A stretch of 54,483 nt of DNA from Herminiimonas sp. CN (GTDB taxonomy: Bacteria; Pseudomonadota; Gammaproteobacteria; Burkholderiales; Burkholderiaceae_D), in assembly GCF_000622895.1 (NCBI RefSeq), contig NZ_AVCC01000016.1, positions 1-54,483 on the forward strand, given 5' to 3'. A program made the position numbers and the translations under genes. Under the pieces are notes generated by a model. That model made no database searches. It saw only the letters and a program-made list of their open reading frames with translations, and was not told the origin of the DNA. Below are positions 30,501 through 44,676 of this stretch, one piece after another. Each line of letters begins with the position of its first letter. Position 1 is the stretch's first letter.

Positions 30501-31733
30501 TTAATGGTTGATTGGTGCGTGGTTAATTGTTGTTGCGTGCTTTTGGGCGAATGCGACGATGCGGCGCGCCGCTTCCAGGCATTCGTCGACCTCGGCCACC
30601 AGGGCCATGCGGATGCGGTTGCTGCCCGGATTGACGCCGTGCGCTTCGCGCGCCAGGTAACTGCCCGGCAAAACCGTCACATTATATTCGGCATACAGTT
30701 GCCGCGCGAATTCGACATCGGACAGCCCGCTGCGGCTGACATCGGCCCACAGGTAGAAGCCGGCATCGGGCAAATCGACCTCCAGCACCGTTTGCAGCAG
30801 CGGCGTGACCTGGCTGAATTTCCGCTGGTACTGGGCGCGGTTTTCCACTACATGGGCTTCGTCGTTCCAGGCGGCGATCGAGGCGGCCTGCACCGGCGGG
30901 CTCATCGCGCCGCCCTGATAGGTGCGGTACAGCAGGAATTTGCCCATCAGCTCGGCGTTTCCGGCCACAAAGCCGGAACGGATGCCGGGCACGTTCGAGC
31001 GTTTCGACAGGCTGGAAAACACGATCAGGCGCGGATAGTCGCCGCGTCCCAGTTTGTGCGCGGCTTCCAGCGCGCCCAGCGGCGCTTCCGGCTTGAAATA
31101 GATTTCGGAATAGCATTCGTCGGAGGCAATCACGAAGCCGTAGCGGTCGGACAGCGCGAACAATTCTTGCCAGTCATCCAGCGTCAGCACCGCGCCGGTC
31201 GGGTTGCCCGGCGAGCAGACATACAGCAATTGCACGCGCGGCCAGACGGCTGCCGCAACGCCGGCATAATCCGGCGCAAAGTTGCGCGCCGGATCGGAAT
31301 TGACGAAATACGGTTCGGCGCCGGACAGGTAGGCGGCGCCTTCGTAAATCTGATAAAACGGATTCGGGCACATCACCAGCGCGTCGCCCCGGGAGCGATC
31401 GACCACGGTCTGCGCCAGCGCAAACAGGGCTTCGCGCGAACCGTTGACCGGCAGGATCTGGCTGGCCGCGTCGAGTTTGGGCAAGTTGTAGCGCCGTTCC
31501 AGCCAGCCGGCGATCGCGCCGCGCAGCGCATCGCTGCCGGCGGTGCTGGGGTAGCTGGCCAGGCCGGCCAGATTATCCGTCAGCGCCTGTTTTATGAAGG
31601 CCGGCGTCGCGTGTTTCGGTTCTCCAATGCCGAGGCTGATCGGGCTGAACGCAGGATTCGGCGTGACGCCTGTAAAGAGCTGCCGCAGTTTCTCGAAAGG
31701 GTAGGACTGGAGCTTTTGTAGGAGTGGATTCAC
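30501..31733 (-). CDS. dapC: DapC, N-succinyldiaminopimelate aminotransferase
   Basis: 410 residues from a GTG at 31733 ([19 protein letters not shown] is the usual start of this group); the frame stays open upstream for 38 more codons, which look like leader sequence. Class I PLP-dependent aminotransferase. Seen: [45 protein letters not shown], and the PLP lysine in [20 protein letters not shown]. It makes N-succinyl-diaminopimelate between DapD and DapE. Divergent from smc, with the shared promoter gap at 31734-31954. Confidence 0.93.
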   Translation of the reverse strand: MNPLLQKLQSYPFEKLRQLFTGVTPNPAFSPISLGIGEPKHATPAFIKQALTDNLAGLASYPSTAGSDALRGAIAGWLERRYNLPKLDAASQILPVNGSREALFALAQTVVDRSRGDALVMCPNPFYQIYEGAAYLSGAEPYFVNSDPARNFAPDYAGVAAAVWPRVQLLYVCSPGNPTGAVLTLDDWQELFALSDRYGFVIASDECYSEIYFKPEAPLGALEAAHKLGRGDYPRLIVFSSLSKRSNVPGIRSGFVAGNAELMGKFLLYRTYQGGAMSPPVQAASIAAWNDEAHVVENRAQYQRKFSQVTPLLQTVLEVDLPDAGFYLWADVSRSGLSDVEFARQLYAEYNVTVLPGSYLAREAHGVNPGSNRIRMALVAEVDECLEAARRIVAFAQKHATTINHAPINH

Positions 31734-31954
31734 GGGGCAAGGGACGAGTGATTGACGAAAATGAAGCGATTTATGCTTGGAGCCAAACCGGGATCGCGCC
31801 ATTATACCGATGTGCGCTTGGTGTGCACTGCAGCAAGCGAGGCTCAAAATGGCTCGGTAAAGTGTATCATTGCGGCTTTTTACGACAGGTTTTCCCTTAT
31901 TATTAGGCGATAATCGTCAGCCTGTAATTTTTCAAGAGAAGAACTGCCTCCAAC

Positions 31955-34900
31955 GTGCGCCTATCGTCCATTAAATTATCGGGATTCAAGTCCTTCGTTG
32001 AACCGGCGCATTTCCAGGTGCCGGGGCAACTGGTCGGGGTGGTGGGGCCGAACGGCTGCGGCAAGTCGAATATCATCGATGCGGTGCGCTGGGTTCTGGG
32101 CGAATCCAAGGCTTCCGAGTTGCGCGGCGAATCGATGCAGGACGTTATTTTCAACGGTTCGACGCACCGCAAGCCGGCTGGTCGCGCATCGGTCGAGCTG
32201 ATTTTCGACAATGCCGACGGCCGCGCGTCCGGCGCCTGGGGGCAATACGCGGAAATCGCGGTCAAGCGCACCCTCACGCGCGACGGCACTTCCAGCTATT
32301 ACATCAATAACCAAGTGGTGCGGCGGCGCGATATTCAGGATATCTTCATGGGCACGGGGCTCGGGCCGCGCGCCTACGCGATCATCGGCCAGGGCATGAT
32401 TTCCCGCATCATCGAGGCGCGCCCGGAAGAGTTGCGGGTTTTCCTGGAAGAGGCCGCCGGCGTCTCCAAATACAAGGAGCGCCGCCGCGAAACCGAAAAC
32501 CGGCTGCACGACACGCGCGAGAATCTGCTCCGGGTCGAAGACATCCTGCGCGAACTCACGGTCAACCTCGAAAAGCTGGAAGCGCAGGCGGCGGTAGCGC
32601 AAAAATTTCGCCAGATGCAGGCCGAGCAGGACGAAAAGCAGAAGTTGCTGTGGCTGTTGCGCAAGAATGAAGCGCTCATCGAGCAGCAAAAATATTTCCG
32701 CGAGATCGAACAGGCGCAAACCGACCTGGAGCAGCACACCGCCCAGTTGCGCCATGTCGAGCTGGAACTGGAGCAGATGCGCCAGAGCCATTACGCGACG
32801 GGCGACCGCATGCATCAGGCGCAGGGCGAGCTGTACCAGACCAATGCCGAGATCGGCAGCCTGGAAGCGCAGATCAAGTTTGTCATCGAGTCGCGCAACC
32901 GGCTGCAAAACCAGCTGGCCGCATTGACCGCCCAGCGCGACCAATGGCAGCGTCAAAGCCAGCAGAACCAGGATCAGTTGGCTGAGGCCGAATTCAGCCT
33001 GGAAGAACAGGCCGCGCTGGTCGAGCATGCGCAGCAAGTGCTGCAGCAGGCCAGCGACAAGCTGCCGCAGCTGGAACAGGACTGGCGCACCGCGCAAGCC
33101 AGCACCACCGAATCGCGCGCCAGGATCATGCAGGCGCAGCAGCAGATCGAGCTCGAATCGGCGCATCAGCGCAATGCGTCGAACATCCTGAACGGCCTGA
33201 GCGCGCGGCGCGAACGGCTGGCGCAAGAGAAAAGCGGGTTGCAGATGCCGGACAGCACGCATCTGGCCGATCTGAAAATGCAGCTGGAAGAGAAGCAGGC
33301 GGCGCTGGAAGAAGCGGCGCAGCAACTGGAGATCGCCCAGGAGCAGCAACCGCTGCTGGAGCAGGAGCGCAACGAGGCGCAGGCGCAGGTCAATCAGGAG
33401 GCGGCCGCCAACGCGCAGCTGGAGGCACGCTTGCAGGCGCTCAGGCAGTTGCAGGAAAACGTTCAGACCCAGGGCAAGGTGCAACCCTGGCTCGACAAGC
33501 ACGGCTTGGGCGAATTGCCGCGCCTGTGGCAGAAGATGCAGATCGAGCAGGGCTGGGAAACCGCGCTGGAGTCGGTGCTGCGCGAGCGCACCGCAGCGCT
33601 GGAAGTCTCGAATCTGGACTGGGCCAAGGCCTTTTTCAGCGATGCGCCGCCGGCCAAGCTGGCGCTGTTCTCGCCGAATGTCGTGATGGCGCCGCCGGGC
33701 GACGATGCGCCGGCCGGATGCAAGCCGCTGCTGAGCCTGTTGAAACTGAACGACCCCGGCTTGCGCGCTTTGCTGCAGGACTGGCTGCAGGGATTTTTTG
33801 TGGCGGAGGACGCTGCCAGCGCCTTCGCGCAGCGCAATGATTTGCCCCTGGGCGGCTGTTTCGTGACCCGCCAAGGGCATCTGATCGGCCGCGCCAGCGT
33901 GCGTTTTTACGCCGCCGACTCCGAGCAGGACGGCATGCTGGCGCGCCAGCAGGAGATCGAAAACCTCGGCAAGCAGCTGCGCGCCCAGCAATTGCCGGCC
34001 GAGCAAGCCCGGTCGCGTGCGGTGCGGGCCGAGGCGGCGCTGTCGCAGGCGGCGCGGCAATTGCAGGACAGCCGCCAGAGCGTCGCCAGCCTGACGCAAG
34101 CGGTGCACGGCCTGCAGATGGAAGTCGTCAAATTATCCGAAGTGCAGGAACGCTTCAACCAGCGCAGCGGCCAGATTGCCGGCGATTTGGCTGAAATCGC
34201 CGGGCAGGAAGCCGAGCAGCAACAGGCCAGGGTCGAATCCGAAGCCCGTTTCGAAGAACTGGATGCCGCGCTGGCCGAGTTGCAGGGCGCGCACGAGGAT
34301 GGCCAGACCGCCTACCTGGAAAAAGAGTTGCAGTTGGCCGACGCCAGGCAGCGCCTGCGCGAGCTGGAACGGGCCGCACAGGATGCGGTATTTGCCGAAA
34401 AGTCGCAGCGCAGCAAGATGGATGAGCTCAAGCGCAATATCGCCACCGCGCTGGAACAGTCGTCGCAGCTGGCGGTGACGATGCAACAGGGGACGCTGGA
34501 GCTGGAAGGCCTGAACGACCAGACCACCGACGCCGGCCTGCAATCGCTACTGGAAAAGCGCAGCGAGCAGGAGCGCGCGCTATCGGACGCGCGCCATGAG
34601 CTCGACCAGATCACCCAAAAGCTGCGCCATCTAGAAGACGGGCGCGCGCAAACCGAGCGCAATCTGCAGCCGCAGCGCGACAAGATCATGGAGTTGCAGT
34701 TGAAGGAGCAGGCCGCGCGCCTGAATCAGGAGCAATTTTCCCAGCAATTGCGCGACGCCGAGGCCGACGAGCCCGCCCTGAGTGCCAAACTGGGGCCGGA
34801 TCTGCGGCCGTCCTATCTGCAGGGCGAAGTCACGCGGCTGACCAATGCCATCGCCGCGCTGGGTGCAGTCAATCTGGCTGCGCTGGACGAACTGGCGCAG

Positions 34901-35481
34901 GCAGCCGAGCGCAAGAACTTCCTGGATGCGCAGAATGCCGACCTGACCGAAGCCATCAATACGCTGGAAGATGCGATTCGCCGCATCGACAAGGAAACCC
35001 GCGAGCTATTGCAGGAAACCTTCAACCAGGTCAATGGCCATTTTGCCGAACTGTTCCCGATCCTGTTCGGCGGCGGCCAGGCCAGGCTGATGATGACCGG
35101 CGATGAAATCCTCGATTCCGGGGTGCAGGTGATGGCGCAACCGCCCGGCAAAAAAAATGCAACAATTCACCTTCTTTCCGGCGGAGAGAAGGCCTTGACA
35201 GCCACTGCGCTGGTGTTTTCCATGTTCCAGCTCAATCCCGCCCCGTTTTGCCTGCTCGACGAAGTCGATGCGCCGCTGGACGATTCGAATACCGAGCGTT
35301 TTTGCAATATGGTCAAACGCATGTCTTCGAAAACCCAGTTCCTGTTCATCTCGCATAACAAGATCGCGATGGAAATGGCGCAACAATTGATCGGCGTAAC
35401 GATGCAGGAACAAGGGGTATCCCGTATTGTGGCGGTGGACATGCAGTCCGCCGCCAATTTCGCTTTAGAGGGCCAAGCCGC

Positions 35482-35485
<4 letters not shown>
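31955..35485 (+). CDS. smc: SMC chromosome partition protein
   Basis: 1176 residues, GTG start. Long coiled-coil ATPase of the bacterial condensin that organises and segregates the chromosome. Seen: N-terminal head with Walker A (GPNGCGKSN), first coiled coil from about residue 170 to 500, a hinge domain (about 515-660; LWQKMQIEQGWETALESVL), returning coiled coil, and the C-terminal head with the ABC signature LLSGGEKALTATAL and Walker B (FCLLDEVDAPLDD). Gln/Ala/Glu-rich coils are GC-rich and produce a long open antisense frame. It overlaps zipA by ATGA. scpA/scpB are not in the window. Confidence 0.97.
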
Positions 35486-38624
<3,139 letters not shown>

Positions 38625-38634
38625 AAAAGAAATC

Positions 38635-39513
38635 ATGAAAAAAATCACAAAAGCTGTTTTTCCGGTAGCCGGCCTCGGCAGCCGTTTCTTGCCGGCCACC
38701 AAGGCGCAACCGAAAGAGATGCTGCCGATTGTCGACAAGCCGCTGATCCAGTACGCGGTCGAGGAAGCGGTGGCGGCCGGCATCACCGACATGGTATTCA
38801 TCACCGGGCGCAACAAGCGCGCGATCGAAGACCATTTCGACAAGGCCTATGAAATGGAGGCCGAGCTGGAAGCGGCCGGCAAGGAAGACTTGCTGGCGCT
38901 GGTGCGCAGCGTGATCCCGCCGCACATCAATTGCATCTTCATCCGTCAGCCGGCGCCGCTGGGGCTGGGGCACGCGGTGCTGTGCGCGCGCCCGGTGATC
39001 GGCGACGCACCGTTTGCGGTGCTGCTGGCCGACGACCTGATGGATGCCGATTGCGGCCAGCCGTCGGTGATGGCGCAAATGACCCGGTTGTATGAAGCAG
39101 AGCAGGCCAGCATCGTCGCAGTGCAGGATGTGCCGCGCGCATTGACGCGGCAATACGGCATCGTCAGCAGCACGCCGCACGGCGAGCGGCTGGAGCGGAT
39201 GCACGGCATCGTTGAAAAACCGGCGCCGGAAGATGCGCCGTCGACGCTGGCCGTCAGCGGCCGCTATGTCCTGTCGAACCGGATTTTCGATTACCTGGAA
39301 CACCAGGGCAAAGGCATGGGCGGCGAGATCCAGCTGACCGATGCGATTGCCCAACTGCTGCAAAGCGAGGCGGTGTATGCGTACCGCTATCGCGGCACCC
39401 GCTACGACTGCGGCTCCAAGCTCGGCTACCTGCAAGCCAGCGTCGCATTGGGCCTGAAACATCCGGAAACCGGCGCGGCGTTCGCCGACTATTTGCGCAC
39501 TCTTTCATTCTGA
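38635..39513 (+). CDS. galU: UTP-glucose-1-phosphate uridylyltransferase GalU
   Basis: 292 residues from ATG 38635, 10 bases after the ligA stop; upstream in-frame codons belong to the ligA overlap in another frame. Makes UDP-glucose for polysaccharides and lipopolysaccharide. Seen: [37 protein letters not shown] (nucleotide-binding and catalytic), [10 protein letters not shown]-type metal motif (VLLADDLMD), [13 protein letters not shown] and [12 protein letters not shown]. Likely read with smc-zipA-ligA. Confidence 0.96.
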   Translation: MKKITKAVFPVAGLGSRFLPATKAQPKEMLPIVDKPLIQYAVEEAVAAGITDMVFITGRNKRAIEDHFDKAYEMEAELEAAGKEDLLALVRSVIPPHINCIFIRQPAPLGLGHAVLCARPVIGDAPFAVLLADDLMDADCGQPSVMAQMTRLYEAEQASIVAVQDVPRALTRQYGIVSSTPHGERLERMHGIVEKPAPEDAPSTLAVSGRYVLSNRIFDYLEHQGKGMGGEIQLTDAIAQLLQSEAVYAYRYRGTRYDCGSKLGYLQASVALGLKHPETGAAFADYLRTLSF

Positions 39514-39529
39514 TGGGGAGCAGATCAGC

Positions 39530-40063
39530 ATGATTCGGCCAATTCTGAAAATGGGCGACCCGAGGTTGTTGCGCCAGGCGCAGCCGGTGACGCAGTTTGC
39601 CAACTTCGCACTGGACGAACTGATCCAGGACATGTTCGAGACCATGCACGCGGTCCAAGGCGCCGGACTGGCCGCGCCGCAGATCGGGGTCGATCTGCAG
39701 CTGGTGATTTTCGGCTTCGGCAAAAATTCCCGCTATCCGGAGGCGCCGGCGGTGCCGGAAACGGTGTTGATCAACCCGCAACTGACGCCGCTGTCGGAGG
39801 AAACCGAGGACGGCTGGGAAGGATGCCTGTCGGTGCCCGGCCTGCGCGGCATGGTGCCGCGCTGGAAAATGCTGCATTACGAAGGCCGCGACCAGTTCGG
39901 CCACCGCATCAGCCGCGATGTGGACGGCTTTCATGCGCGCGTGGTGCAGCACGAATGCGATCATCTGGAGGGCATCCTGTACCCGATGCGGATCCGCGAC
40001 ATGCGGCAGTTCGGTTATGCGGACGTGCTGTTTCCGGAGCTGAGCGCGGATCATGACGAATGA
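39530..40063 (+). CDS. def: Peptide deformylase
   Basis: 177 residues. Metalloenzyme removing the formyl group from new proteins. All three motifs are present: [18 protein letters not shown] (metal Cys), and QHECDHLEG (two metal His and catalytic Glu). GGGGAGCAGA upstream supports the start. It is not next to fmt as in many bacteria, so it may be a second deformylase, but this cannot be decided from the window. A 9-bp hairpin follows 7 bases after the stop. Confidence 0.95.
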   Translation: MIRPILKMGDPRLLRQAQPVTQFANFALDELIQDMFETMHAVQGAGLAAPQIGVDLQLVIFGFGKNSRYPEAPAVPETVLINPQLTPLSEETEDGWEGCLSVPGLRGMVPRWKMLHYEGRDQFGHRISRDVDGFHARVVQHECDHLEGILYPMRIRDMRQFGYADVLFPELSADHDE

Positions 40064-40069
40064 GGATGG

Positions 40070-40094
40070 TGAAAGCCGGCTGCAGCGGCTTTCA
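40070..40094 (+). terminator. Hairpin after def, possible terminator
   Basis: TGAAAGCCG (40070-40078) and CGGCTTTCA (40086-40094), 7-base loop, 7 bases after the def stop. No T run follows. The rest of the gap to 40229 is AT-rich with two small inverted repeats, CCGCAT/ATGCGG at 40142-40160 and TAGCTA/TAGCTA near 40166-40181. Confidence 0.45.
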
Positions 40095-40229
40095 TGACCG
40101 GCTTTGGCCATGATTTATACTGTAGTAGGTAATTTTATATGCCGCATACAAAACATGCGGAAAATTAGCTATTTATAGCTATACCCCTGCATTATTGTAA
40201 TTTTTGTGGTGTTCTCGGCGCTTCTTGAA

Positions 40230-40976
40230 TCAGAAGCGCTCATCGGCGCGCAGGTAACGCCATTCCCCGGTCGGCAAGTCGCCCAGCGTGACGTTGCCGA
40301 TCCGCACCCGCTTCAGGCCGAGCACTTTCAGGCCCACCATGTCGCACATGCGGCGGATCTGCCTTTTCTTGCCTTCGCGCAGGATGAAGCTGAGCTGATC
40401 CTCGTTTTGCCATTTGACCCGGGCCGGCAGCAGCGGCTTGCCGTCCAGTATCAGGCCGTGATTCAGGCGTTTTAGCTGGCTGTCGGGCAGCTTGCCCGGT
40501 TTGGTGTGCTCCACCCTGACCAGATATTCCTTTTCGACGCTGGTGTCGGCGCCGATCAAATGCTTGGCGATGCGGCCGTCCTGGGTCAGAACCAGCAGGC
40601 CGACCGAATCGATATCGAGCCGCCCGGCCGGCACCAGGCTGCGCAACTGGGTTGGATGGAATTTTTCCGGCGCGGCATCTTCCTTCCAGCGCGTTTCCGC
40701 CTTTACCAGTGCGACCGCCGGCGTGTAGCCATCCTCGGCCTGACCGCTGACATAGCCCATCGGCTTGTTGATTAGGATCGTGACGCGCTTGGATTGCTCG
40801 GCGCTGGCCTGGCGTTCGACCGTGACTTTCTGGTGCGGCAAGACCTTGCTGCCCAGGGTCGATACCACCACGCCGTCGACGCGGACCCAGCCGCGCTCGA
40901 TCCACGCGTCGGCTTCGCGCCGTGAGCAAAGACCCAGTTCAGACATGCGTTTGGATAGGCGGAGAGGTTCAGACAT
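40230..40976 (-). CDS. rRNA pseudouridine synthase, RluF/RsuA family
   Basis: 248 residues. Isomerises a uridine to pseudouridine in rRNA. Seen: an N-terminal S4 RNA-binding domain (LRLSKRMSELGLCSRREADAWIERGWVRVDG), the catalytic Asp in PAGRLDIDSVGLLVLT, KEYLVRVE, and RQIRRMCDMVGLKVLGLKRVRIGN. The ending (LGDLPTGEWRYLRADE) is most like E. coli RluF, which modifies 23S rRNA U2604, but RluB/RluE/RsuA relatives cannot be excluded. It is downstream of glnD on the same strand, with a 72-base gap. Confidence 0.9.
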   Translation of the reverse strand: MSEPLRLSKRMSELGLCSRREADAWIERGWVRVDGVVVSTLGSKVLPHQKVTVERQASAEQSKRVTILINKPMGYVSGQAEDGYTPAVALVKAETRWKEDAAPEKFHPTQLRSLVPAGRLDIDSVGLLVLTQDGRIAKHLIGADTSVEKEYLVRVEHTKPGKLPDSQLKRLNHGLILDGKPLLPARVKWQNEDQLSFILREGKKRQIRRMCDMVGLKVLGLKRVRIGNVTLGDLPTGEWRYLRADERF

Positions 40977-41048
40977 GGCGGCAAGTGTAAATTCAAGATG
41001 ATGTGGGGGAAGTTGCGGAAGACGAAATCTGCGCTCGAAGGCGCACGA

Positions 41049-43601
41049 TTATACGCGCAGCGCTTCCAGTAAATCGGTTTCGAGCTGGATTTGGGTTTTG
41101 GCATGATTCAGCAGCGGGCCGTCGATCAGGAAAACGTCTTCGACACGCTCGCCCAGCGTCATGATTTTTGCCATGTGCAGGTTCACCTTGTACTTCGTCA
41201 GCACGTTCGCAATCGCATACAGCAAACCGTTGCGGTCGTTGGCGAAAACCGACAGCAGATAATACTGGCCGCGCTCGTCCGGGCGCAAATTGACCGTCGG
41301 CTTGATCGGGAAGGTGCGCGACATGCGCGACAGCCGGCCCTTGCACGGCGCCGGCAGCGGCGCAGCGCTTTGCAGCAGTTCGGTCAGTTCGTGTTCTATC
41401 AGGTTGATGATGTCGCGGTAGTTATTGGCGAAAGTCGGTTCCGTCACGAGAAAGGTGTCGAGCGCATAGCCGTGCCGGGTGGTGTGGATCTTGGCGTCGA
41501 GAATGCTGAAATTCTTGCGGTCGAAGTAACTGCAGATGCGGGCAAACAGATCGGGCTGGTCCCTGATGTAGACCGTTACCTGCAAGCCTTCGCCGATCGG
41601 CGCCAGCCGGCTCTTGACGATCGGCACCTTGCTGTCGATCTTGTCGTACAGCGAGCGGGTTTGCCAGGCGATATCGGCGGCGTCGCTGCGCAGGAAATAG
41701 GCGACGTCGAGCTGTTTCCAGAGCGCTTCGTGGGCGTTGGCCGGCAAACCGTACAGGCGCAGCGTTTTCAGCGCCTTTTCCTGGCGGTTTCTGAATTCAC
41801 GGTCGGTCGAGGGCGTTTCGCCGCCCAGTACCCGCAATGTCAGTTGGTACAGGTCTTCCAGCAGCTTCCCTTTCCAGGCATTCCAGACTTTGGGGCTGGT
41901 GCCCCGGATGTCGGCCACGGTCAGCAAATACAGTGCGGTCAGGTGGCGCTCGTCCTTTACCGTTTGGGCAAAGTCGCGGATTACATCGGGGTCCGACAAA
42001 TCCTTCTTTTGTGCGACTTGCGACATGGTCAGATGGTTTTCAACCAGAAAAACGATCAACTCGGTGTCAATGGCGCTCAAGCCATGATCCTTGCAGAATT
42101 TCGCAGCGTCGACCATGCCCAGCTTCGAATGGTCGCCGCCACGGCCTTTTGCAATGTCGTGGAACAAGGCTGCGATATACAGCAGCCAGGGCTGGGCGAA
42201 GTTGCCCATCAACTGGCTGCAGAACGGGTATTCGTGCGCATGTTCTGTCATCGTGAAGCGGCGCACGTTGCGCACCACCATCAAAATGTGCTGGTCTACC
42301 GTGTACACATGGAACAGATCGTGCTGCATCCGGCCGACGATGCGGCTGAAGTTGGGCAGGTAGCGGCCCAGAATGCCGGTCTGGTTCATCCGCCGCAGCG
42401 CATGCGTGATTCCTTCCGGTGCTTTCAGGATGGCAAGAAACAAGGCCCGGTTGGCCGGTTCGCGCCGGAACGCCTCGTCGATGCCGAAGCGGGCATGCCA
42501 CAGCGCGCGCAAGGTGCGCGCCGTCATCCCTTCCAGATCCGAATGCTGCGCCAGCAACAGGAATATTTCCAGCATTGCACAAGGATGGGTTTCGAAAGTG
42601 TCGTCTTGGACGATGTCAATGAAGCCATTGACTTCATTGAAGCGTTCATTGATCGAGCGTGCCGTGATCGGTTGCGGGAACAGCCGTACTTCGATGTTTT
42701 GCAGCAAGATGGTATTTAGCTGGGTGACAGCTTTGGCCGCCCGGTAATAGCGCTGCATCAGAAGTTCGCTGGCCCTGCTGGCGTCGGTGGTGGCTAAGCC
42801 GAAGCTGTGGGCAATCGGCGTTTGCACATCGAACAGCAAGCGGTCTTCGCGCCGGCCTGCATGGATATGCAGGCGGATGCGGATATCCTTGAAGGCGCGT
42901 TCTTTCTGCATCAACTGGCGCGCTTCGGTAGCCGTGATCAAGTCCCTCTCGGCCAGTTCACGCCAGGAATTGCCTAAACCCGCTGCTTTTGCGACCCACA
43001 GGATGACCTGCAAATCCCGTAATCCGCCCGGGCTTTCCTTGCAGTTCGGCTCCAGGCTGTACGGCGTGTCTTCATATTTAGCATGACGCTGATGCAATTC
43101 CAGCATTTTGGCCTGAAAGAACGCCTGCGGATTCATCGCCGCGACATACCGGGCCTGGAAAAACTGAAACAACTTCCGGTTGCCGGTTACCAGTCGCGCT
43201 TCCAGCAGGCTGGTCTTGACCGTGATGTCGGCATCGGACTCGCTCAGGCATTCGTCGATGGTGCGGATGCTATGGCCGATCTCCAGTCCGATATCCCACA
43301 GCAGCTGTACCATTTGTTCCAGTGTCGACTGCAGCGCGGCATCGGGCTTGGATGGCAGCAATATGAGCAAATCGACGTCCGAACAGGGGAATAGCTCGCC
43401 CCGGCCATAGCCGCCTACGCCCACCAGCGCCACCGAAGACGGCAGCGCAAGCGCCTGCCAGGCGTGCATCAGCGCGACATCGACGTTTTTGCACAAGGTC
43501 TTCAGGAGCTTGTCGGGTTTGCCATCCGACTGGAATGCCAGGATCGCGGCTTGCCGTTCCGACTTCAGCTGCTGCTTTAGCGTCATCGCAAGCGATGCCA
43601 T
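41049..43601 (-). CDS. glnD: GlnD, PII uridylyltransferase / uridylyl-removing enzyme
   Basis: 850 residues. Senses glutamine and adds or removes UMP on PII proteins, controlling nitrogen metabolism. Order: nucleotidyltransferase domain with GVGGYGRGELFPCSDVDLLIL, a linker helical domain, an HD hydrolase domain (VYTVDQHILMVVRNV, LFHDIAKGRGGDHSKLG), and two C-terminal ACT domains (about 665-850; TVYIRDQPDLFARI and LLSVFANDRNGLLYAIANVL). Starts 2 bases after the map stop; a second ATG five codons in (43586) is an alternative start. map-glnD pairing is common in proteobacteria. Confidence 0.97.
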   Translation of the reverse strand: MASLAMTLKQQLKSERQAAILAFQSDGKPDKLLKTLCKNVDVALMHAWQALALPSSVALVGVGGYGRGELFPCSDVDLLILLPSKPDAALQSTLEQMVQLLWDIGLEIGHSIRTIDECLSESDADITVKTSLLEARLVTGNRKLFQFFQARYVAAMNPQAFFQAKMLELHQRHAKYEDTPYSLEPNCKESPGGLRDLQVILWVAKAAGLGNSWRELAERDLITATEARQLMQKERAFKDIRIRLHIHAGRREDRLLFDVQTPIAHSFGLATTDASRASELLMQRYYRAAKAVTQLNTILLQNIEVRLFPQPITARSINERFNEVNGFIDIVQDDTFETHPCAMLEIFLLLAQHSDLEGMTARTLRALWHARFGIDEAFRREPANRALFLAILKAPEGITHALRRMNQTGILGRYLPNFSRIVGRMQHDLFHVYTVDQHILMVVRNVRRFTMTEHAHEYPFCSQLMGNFAQPWLLYIAALFHDIAKGRGGDHSKLGMVDAAKFCKDHGLSAIDTELIVFLVENHLTMSQVAQKKDLSDPDVIRDFAQTVKDERHLTALYLLTVADIRGTSPKVWNAWKGKLLEDLYQLTLRVLGGETPSTDREFRNRQEKALKTLRLYGLPANAHEALWKQLDVAYFLRSDAADIAWQTRSLYDKIDSKVPIVKSRLAPIGEGLQVTVYIRDQPDLFARICSYFDRKNFSILDAKIHTTRHGYALDTFLVTEPTFANNYRDIINLIEHELTELLQSAAPLPAPCKGRLSRMSRTFPIKPTVNLRPDERGQYYLLSVFANDRNGLLYAIANVLTKYKVNLHMAKIMTLGERVEDVFLIDGPLLNHAKTQIQLETDLLEALRV

Positions 43602-43603
43602 GC

Positions 43604-44434
43604 TCAGATAGTGACTAGGCTGGCTGGCGTATTGGCAATGAATGCCGGCGGCGGCGGCATTCCGGCAGATACGGTGAGTACTTCATAGCCTGTTTCGGTC
43701 ACCAGAATCATATGTTCCCATTGCGCGGAAAGGCTGCGATCCTTGGTTTTGATGGTCCAGCCATCGCCCATTTCGCGAATTTCGCGCCGGCCGGCATTGA
43801 TCATTGGCTCCACGGTAAAAACCATGCCCGGTGCGAGCTCTTCCAGCGTGCCGGGGTGGCCATAGTGGAGCACTTGCGGCTCTTCGTGGAACACCTTGCC
43901 GATGCCGTGGCCGCAGAATTCGCGCACCACGCTATAGCCGGATTTCTCCGCGTGCTGCTGGATTGCAAAGCCGATATCGCCCAGGTGCGCACCAGGCTTG
44001 ATTTTCGAAATGCCCAGCCACATGCATTCATAGGTAATCAGACTCAAGCGCCGTGCCAGGATCGACGGTTCGCCCACTAGGAACATACGGCTGGTATCGC
44101 CGTGATAGCCATCCTTGATGATCGTGATGTCAAGATTGATGGCATCGCCACTCTTGAGCACCTTGTCGCCCGGGATACCATGGCATATGACGTCGTTAAT
44201 CGAGGTGCAGATAGCTTTCGGATAAGGGGTGTAGCCCGGCGGGCAATAATTCAGCGGGGCTGGAATGCTGCCTTGCACATTGATCATGTATTCATGGCAA
44301 AGGCGGTCGAGTTCACCTGTGGTGACGCCTACCTTGACATGAGGCGCAATGAAATCCAGGACTTCGGCGGCAAGTTTGCCGGCGATGCGCATGCCAGTGA
44401 TATCGTCGGGGGTTTTAATTGAAATAGAAGACAT
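43604..44434 (-). CDS. map: Methionine aminopeptidase, type I
   Basis: 276 residues. Removes the initiator methionine after deformylation. Seen: TPDDITGMRIAGKLAAEVLDF at the start, HGIPGDKVLKSGDAINLDITI (metal Asp), HGDTSRMF, EFCGHGIGKVFHEEPQVLHYG (metal and substrate His), GMVFTVEPMINAG (metal Glu), and the final Glu in WEHMILVTETG. It is divergent from rpsB, the common arrangement. A TATAAT hexamer on the minus strand (44487-44482) may be its -10 box, though no good -35 is seen. Confidence 0.97.
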   Translation of the reverse strand: MSSISIKTPDDITGMRIAGKLAAEVLDFIAPHVKVGVTTGELDRLCHEYMINVQGSIPAPLNYCPPGYTPYPKAICTSINDVICHGIPGDKVLKSGDAINLDITIIKDGYHGDTSRMFLVGEPSILARRLSLITYECMWLGISKIKPGAHLGDIGFAIQQHAEKSGYSVVREFCGHGIGKVFHEEPQVLHYGHPGTLEELAPGMVFTVEPMINAGRREIREMGDGWTIKTKDRSLSAQWEHMILVTETGYEVLTVSAGMPPPPAFIANTPASLVTI

Positions 44435-44530
44435 GATGGGGCGCTATAAGCGTGGATAGCTTGGAGGTCGGTTAAAACACGATTATAGACGAGCCGACAT
44501 TTATTTACCGGCGCGCCGCCATTGCAGCGC

Positions 44531-44560
44531 TTGAAACAAAGCCTGAAATTAGGTTAGAAT
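44531..44560 (+). promoter_or_regulatory. Promoter of rpsB-tsf
   Basis: TTGAAA at 44531-44536 and TAGAAT at 44555-44560, spacer 18: a good sigma-70-type pair about 117 bases before the rpsB start. The leader that follows contains a TAGCTT/AAGCTA hairpin (44568-44589) and a CCTC/GAGG hairpin near 44629-44641, which may serve ribosomal-protein feedback; that role is inferred from the long structured leader only. Confidence 0.6.
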
Positions 44561-44676
44561 CTCGGGCTAGCTTGTTTCACAAAAAGCTAAATTTTGAAAA
44601 ATCGCGAATCCGCTCGAGAAAGGGTGCCTCTAAATGAGGTGGCTGACCGGATTCCAGACCTAACCCTGGAGATATT

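Noticed and set aside
30483-31721. Open frame of 412 codons opposite dapC
   Set aside because: Antisense of dapC, whose PLP-lysine and other motifs are clear.
31976-34108. Open frame of 710 codons on the minus strand inside smc
   Set aside because: It is antisense to an unmistakable SMC protein; GC-rich Gln/Ala/Glu codons give long stop-free antisense frames, and its translation (Leu/Gln/Arg/His-rich) has no recognisable domain.
41091-42719. Open frame of 542 codons on the plus strand inside glnD
   Set aside because: Antisense of a well-supported GlnD with catalytic, HD and ACT motifs; no ribosome site or domain.
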